Below, one piece after another: positions 59,872-64,000 of a stretch of 64,000 bases of DNA (the first letter of the stretch is position 1; each line of letters begins with the position of its first letter). The position numbers and the translations under genes are program-made. Source of the stretch: Cryptosporidium bovis (Eukaryota; Apicomplexa; Conoidasida; Eucoccidiorida; Cryptosporidiidae); NCBI GenBank assembly GCA_009768925.2, contig VHIT02000018.1, positions 1-64,000 of the forward strand, in the 5' to 3' direction. Below the pieces are notes generated by a model, which saw nothing but the letters and a program-made list of their open reading frames with translations, searched no databases and was not told where the DNA came from.

Positions 59872-62618
59872 ATGTCAGGTAAAAAAAAGAGTTCAAACAA
59901 GGTAAGTTAGGTGAATTTGCATAGTATTATGTACATGATTCTTTGTTGCAGACTAAAAATCAGGATTTTGACGACTTGGACGCATTATTGGCGGAGCTAG
60001 GGACCTACGAAAAAGTTGACCCAGACACTGAGAAACATCAATGTGAGGAAAAAATATCTGATGAGAAGACATCAGAGGAGCAAGTATCATCTCAAACATT
60101 GAAAAATAGGCTTAAAAAGTTAAAGAAGAAACAGGCAAAGTCTCAGGGCTCATTAAACAAGGATGGTTCTGAAGATGTGATAAAAGAATCTAAGCCTAAA
60201 CCAACGAATGCAGCTGCAAAGGCAGCAGCAGAGAGACTAAGACTAATACAGGAAAATGAAAAGGAAATTAGAAGAAAGGAAGAGGAGGAGAAGAAGTTGG
60301 AGGAGGAGTTGAAAAAGAAGGAGGAGGAAGAACTGTTGCGGTTGCAAGAAGAAAGATCACTTAAACAGAAACAGAGAAAAGAGAGAAGAGAGCAACTTAG
60401 AGCAGAGGGAAAACTTTTAAGTGCAAGGGAAAAAACTGAAAAGCAGAAACGTGAACAGTTCCTCGAATATTTGAGGCAACAAGATATTGTATCAACGAGC
60501 GTAATATCATCTAAAGGAGGCTCAACTTCTAGTTCTGGGTTGGCAACAAGAAAGAAAAAGCACAACAAACTTAACGCTGAGGAGGATATTCTAAAGATAA
60601 CCTATGCCGTTGATACAGATGACCAAGCCCCCCAGGAGAATACACAGTCAATCCATGACTATGTTTTGGATTCCTGGGAAAATGCTTTAGATGATGAAAG
60701 TGGTAAATCTGATAATGATAAAACAGAAAAAATCAGTGTGAGTGATAACTCGAAAAAAGTTGACACTGCTCCAGTGAAATCAGAAAAAATAATGAATGAT
60801 AATAAGGAAGTGGATAATTGCCAAAAATTTAGATCTCCCATTTGTTGTATATTAGGTCATGTAGATACGGGTAAAACGAAGCTTTTGGATAAAATGAGGA
60901 AGACAAATGTACAAGATAACGAGGCAGGTGGGATAACTCAGCAAATTGGTGCTACTTATTTTCCACCTGATATGCTTTCAGAACAAATTAAAAAAATTGA
61001 TGGCGATTTCAGACTCAAAATACCTGGATTGTTATTTATAGACACGCCTGGCCATGAAAGTTTCAACAATTTGAGATCGAGAGGGTCTTCACTCTGCGAT
61101 ATTTCTGTATTAGTTGTTGATATCATGCATGGATTGGAGCCTCAAACAAAAGAAAGTATTGGCTTGTTGAGAAACAGAAAATGTCCATTTATTATAGCTT
61201 TGAACAAGATTGATAGACTCTATGGTTGGATCGAACACAAATGGTCCTCATCTAAACTTTCGTTACTAAAGCAAAAGAACGGTTCAAGAGATGAATTTGA
61301 GACGAGGTTAAATAGAGTCCTTTTAGAGCTCTCAGAAGAGGGCTTGAATTGCAGTCTATATTGGAAAAATGACGATTTTAGGGGAAATGTATCAATTGTA
61401 CCGAGTAGTGCCATAACAGGTGAGGGTATACCTGACTTAATCTACTTGATTGCTCAACTAACTCAGAATTTTATGGGGCTTAACCAATTAAGGCTTAATA
61501 CAACTGATTTATGTTGTACAATTCTCGAAGTAAAAGCTATTGATGGACTGGGTGTAACAATAGATGTAATATTAGTGTCAGGTACTTTAAGAGAAGGCGA
61601 TACAATAGTTGTTTGCGGTCTTTATGCCCCAATCGTAACAACAATTAGGGCTCTACTAACGCCACAACCTATGCATGAAATGCGTGTTAAAGGTGACTAT
61701 ATTCATCATCACTATATTGAGGGATCAATGGGGGTGAAAATTTGTGCGAATGGGTTGGATGATGCTGTTGCAGGAACTCAATTACTAGTTCCGAAAAAGA
61801 ACTGCACAACTGAAGAGTTGGAGCGGTTAAAGGAAGAGGTTATGGAGGACATGGGCGAGATTTTCAAGTCTGTTGATAGAAGTGGAAACGGTGTATATGT
61901 TATGGCATCTACACTAGGGTCCTTGGAGGCATTGTTAGTTTTTCTGAATTCCTCAAACATTCCTGTGGTTGCCTTGAATATTGGTACTGTTCATAAATCT
62001 GATGTTAGAAGGGCTTCTGTTATGCATGATAGGGGCTTTCCAGAAATGGCAGTCATTCTCGCATTTGATGTTAAGGTAGATTCGGAGGCAGAGTTGGAAG
62101 CAAAAAAGTTGAACGTGAAGATTATGAAAGCAAACATTATTTATCATCTTTGTGATATGTTCACTAAATACTATTGCGAGGTTCAAGAAGAAAAGAAAAA
62201 AGAAAAATCAAATGAAGTCGTCTTTCCTTGTATTTTGAGCATTATTCCCCAATACATTTTCAATACAAGAGATCCAATTATATGTGGTGTCTATGTCGAT
62301 GACGGAATTTTAAGACCGGGGACTCCTCTGTGCATCCCAGAAAAAGATAATATGATGATTGGACGTGTAACAAGTGTAGAATTCAACAAAAAACCAGTCA
62401 ATGAAGGGAAAAAAGGTCAGGAAGTTGCTATAAAGATTCAACCATTTGCATCTGATTCCAATATTACTTACGGCAGGCATTTTGACTATAACGATAAGTT
62501 GGTTAGCCGCATAACAAGGGATTCTATAGATATACTAAAAGAGCACTTTAGGGATGACCTATCCAAGGATGATTGGAAGTTGGTTATTCAACTCAAAAAG
62601 GTGTTTGGAATTCCTTGA
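59872..62618 (+). CDS. EIF5B: Translation initiation factor eIF5B, 2 exons
   Basis: Exon 1 is just 30 nt (59872-59901, MSGKKKSSNK), then a 50-nt intron (GTAAGT..CAG, 59902-59951), then exon 2 59952-62618; total 898 aa. The N-terminal 200 residues are Lys/Glu-rich and disordered. The GTPase domain starts near residue 312 with GHVDTGKTKLLDKMR and switch I GGITQQIGAT; G3 is DTPGHESF with the catalytic His, G4 NKID, G5 SSAITGEG. Domains II-IV follow (GLGVTIDVILVSGTLREGD; NIPVVALNIGTVHKSD), ending with the eIF1A-contacting C-terminus. eIF5B joins 40S and 60S subunits at the start codon in a GTP-dependent step. Animal orthologues are longer because of a bigger N-terminal tail. Confidence 0.97.
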
Positions 62619-62762
62619 TATTGCGAGTAATATTTACTCTGCAACTTACATTTCATTCATAATGTAATATTGTAATTTCCTTTTTCACTATTTTTTAGAA
62701 TTTGTCAATGTCTTTATTTTCTTGATGATTTTTTTCCTTTGTAAAACAGAGTTTTCCAGATC

Positions 62763-62865
62763 CCGGCATTCTTTGCGGTGTTTACCCTCAATTAGAAAGT
62801 GTGCCCATATTGAGTTAATGCCGGAGGAAGTGATTGTTTGTGGCAGCCATATTCAAACATCACTT
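62763..62865 (+). ncRNA. Candidate structured RNA element: two adjacent hairpins
   Basis: Hairpin A: CCGGCATT (62763-62770) pairs with AATGCCGG (62817-62824), with inner stem CTCAAT (62787-62792) / ATTGAG (62809-62814). Hairpin B: AAGTGAT plus GTTTG (62828-62834 and 62836-62840, one bulged T) pairs with CAAAC plus ATCACTT (62854-62865). A TTTT run overlaps the end. The element lies in the 279-bp spacer between eIF5B and the TBC gene. It may be an independent small RNA or a structured 5' leader. I do not recognise an RNA family. Confidence 0.35.
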
Positions 62866-62901
62866 TTCCAAATATTTATAGTTACTGTCTTTTGCGGATG
62901 A
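62818..62901 (+). CDS. Upstream ORF (27 aa) overlapping the TBC start as ATGA
   Basis: ATG at 62818 opens a 27-residue frame (MPEEVIVCGSHIQTSLFQIF onward) whose TGA stop (62899-62901) shares bases with the ATG of the TBC gene (62898-62900). Such ATGA overlaps allow termination-coupled reinitiation. It is more likely a regulatory upstream ORF than a protein gene. Its start lies in the 3' arm of hairpin A. Confidence 0.35.
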   Translation: MPEEVIVCGSHIQTSLFQIFIVTVFCG

Positions 62902-64000
62902 CGTTGGAGTTTAAACTTTATAAGATAGAAGATCAAAACAATAATTTTAACATCAAGTTGTTTAAAATAAATGAAAAACCAGATAAATGTGAATACACAA
63001 CTGCAAAGACTAATGAGAATACGAAAACTCACAATTATTTTGGAATATTCCCCTCTGATTTTTCAACTAGAAAATATTCTAAATTGATTTACAATACACA
63101 GTTGGAATGCAAAGTAGTTAGTGATTTTAGAACAAACAAGAGCTTAAGAAATATGTATAATAAGTTATTCAACGATCGATTTAGTTTTAATTTCAAAACA
63201 AGTGCAAAAAATTACACAAAATTAAAAAATTGGGTAAATTACAAGCGTTTTGACGTGATGAAATTAAAAAGGTTGTGTATGTATGGGATTCCTTATGAAA
63301 TAAGAGGAGAAGTCTGGTGCCATCTTTTGGGAAGTGAGAAAATGTTGCTCTGCAACCTGAATATATACCAAAAGGAAATTAATGAGTTTATTGACAGGAA
63401 GATAGAAAACCAAATAAATCTAGATTTAAACAGAACCTTTCCAAATATGATATTAGATAGGGGTGCGAACGATTCGGAAATAGTTATGGAGTTGTTTAGA
63501 GTTCTTAGGGCATTTTCATCCTTTGACTCCAATATAGGGTACTGCCAGAGTTTGAACTTTATTGCAGCTATTCTTCTCGTTAATATGAAGGAAGAACTTG
63601 CGTTTTGGACGCTCGTACAATTAATTAGTCATAAAAGGAATGAAAACTTTATGATTTGTGGGTGGAACAATCTGGAAAATTATTACAAAGATGGCATGAA
63701 TGGTATTATTTGCGATATGAAAATTTTAAATCGGATATGCGAAAGTATGTTATCAAAAGTTCATGAAAGGTTAGTGTATTTCGGAATTGATATCCAGTGG
63801 TTTGCACTAGAATGGTTTCTTTGTTTATTTGTGACAACATTTCCAACTACTGCTGCCCTAAGATTATTAGATTTTATTTTTTGTTTTGGGAGTTGTTCGT
63901 TATTTAGTATATCAATTGCAATATTAGATATAAATAAAACTAGGATTCTTTCATCTAAAGATATGGAAGAGTGCATCTATGTAATAAAAAGTGTTGGCAA
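62898..64000 (+). CDS. TBC-domain RabGAP, partial (runs off right edge)
   Basis: The frame is open from ATG 62898 to the window end (367 codons and 2 bases). Residues about 125-367 are a TBC (Tre2/Bub2/Cdc16) domain: YGIPYEIRGEVWCHLLG, the arginine-finger motif DLNRTFP (Arg179), the glutamine-finger motif YCQSLNFIAAILL (Gln217), and FGIDIQWFALEWFLCLF. Both catalytic fingers are present, so an active GAP for a Rab GTPase is expected. The N-terminal 120 residues are polar with no recognised domain. The C-terminus is outside the window. It follows eIF5B on the same strand and its leader carries an overlapping upstream ORF. Confidence 0.9.
   Translation, partial: MTLEFKLYKIEDQNNNFNIKLFKINEKPDKCEYTTAKTNENTKTHNYFGIFPSDFSTRKYSKLIYNTQLECKVVSDFRTNKSLRNMYNKLFNDRFSFNFKTSAKNYTKLKNWVNYKRFDVMKLKRLCMYGIPYEIRGEVWCHLLGSEKMLLCNLNIYQKEINEFIDRKIENQINLDLNRTFPNMILDRGANDSEIVMELFRVLRAFSSFDSNIGYCQSLNFIAAILLVNMKEELAFWTLVQLISHKRNENFMICGWNNLENYYKDGMNGIICDMKILNRICESMLSKVHERLVYFGIDIQWFALEWFLCLFVTTFPTTAALRLLDFIFCFGSCSLFSISIAILDINKTRILSSKDMEECIYVIKSVG

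Noticed and set aside
60143-60568. 141-codon antisense ORF under eIF5B
   Set aside because: Artefact of the Lys/Glu-rich eIF5B N-terminus, which reads as Ser/Phe-rich on the other strand.

Overview
This window is nuclear DNA of an apicomplexan, almost certainly a Cryptosporidium species. It is strongly A+T-rich, has giant uninterrupted reading frames packed with very short spacers, and encodes an unmistakable oocyst wall protein (COWP1) with Cys-rich repeats. From memory, COWP1 lies on chromosome 6 of C. parvum, so I expect a chromosome 6-equivalent segment. The COWP1 here is 1647 aa from its ATG against about 1622 aa as I recall for C. parvum, so the species need not be C. parvum. No viral, plasmid, transposon or CRISPR signature was found.

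Layout. 0-16.4 kb: a 2341-aa orphan giant, a tail-to-tail pair of predicted secreted or membrane proteins (196 aa, and about 1005 aa with a beta-helix-like ectodomain), and a 1694-aa propeller/solenoid-like giant. 16.4-23 kb: a small membrane ORF overlapping a METTL16-type RNA m6A methyltransferase, a five-exon folate/biopterin-type transporter, the oligosaccharyltransferase catalytic subunit STT3, and an AMPK beta subunit. 23-34.5 kb: the CCR4-NOT scaffold NOT1 and an AP-2 alpha-adaptin-like large chain, tail to tail. 34.5-36.3 kb: a gene-free stretch with a TA microsatellite, then a tRNA gene with an unusual anticodon loop and short variable region. 36.5-50.5 kb: COWP1, a 2655-aa orphan giant, and a small C-terminally anchored protein. 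50.5-58.2 kb: a poly-G tract, an RsmE-type rRNA m3U methyltransferase with two introns, a 3.6-kb extremely A+T-rich desert, a four-exon membrane-anchored C2-like protein, and a U1A/U2B''-type snRNP protein with one intron. 58.2-64 kb: a small orphan, ribosomal protein uL5 (RPL11), eIF5B with one tiny first exon, and a TBC-domain RabGAP running off the right edge.

Themes. RNA-processing and translation genes are common here (METTL16, NOT1, RsmE, U2B'', uL5, eIF5B, tRNA), alongside membrane traffic (AP-2 alpha, TBC GAP, C2 protein), glycosylation (STT3) and energy sensing (AMPK beta). I reconstructed 11 introns in five genes by eye. They are 43-60 nt long with GT..AG ends, and 8 of 11 donors read GTAAGT. 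Several divergent promoters carry GGCGC/TTCCCGCC (E2F-like) or TGCATGCA (AP2-like) motifs. The window contains no obvious new gene system. The strongest leads are the structured RNA plus overlapping upstream ORF before the TBC gene, the odd tRNA, the 3.6-kb AT desert, the secreted beta-helix-like protein, the RsmE homologue in a lineage without organellar ribosomes, and a 59-bp exact duplication at the left edge.
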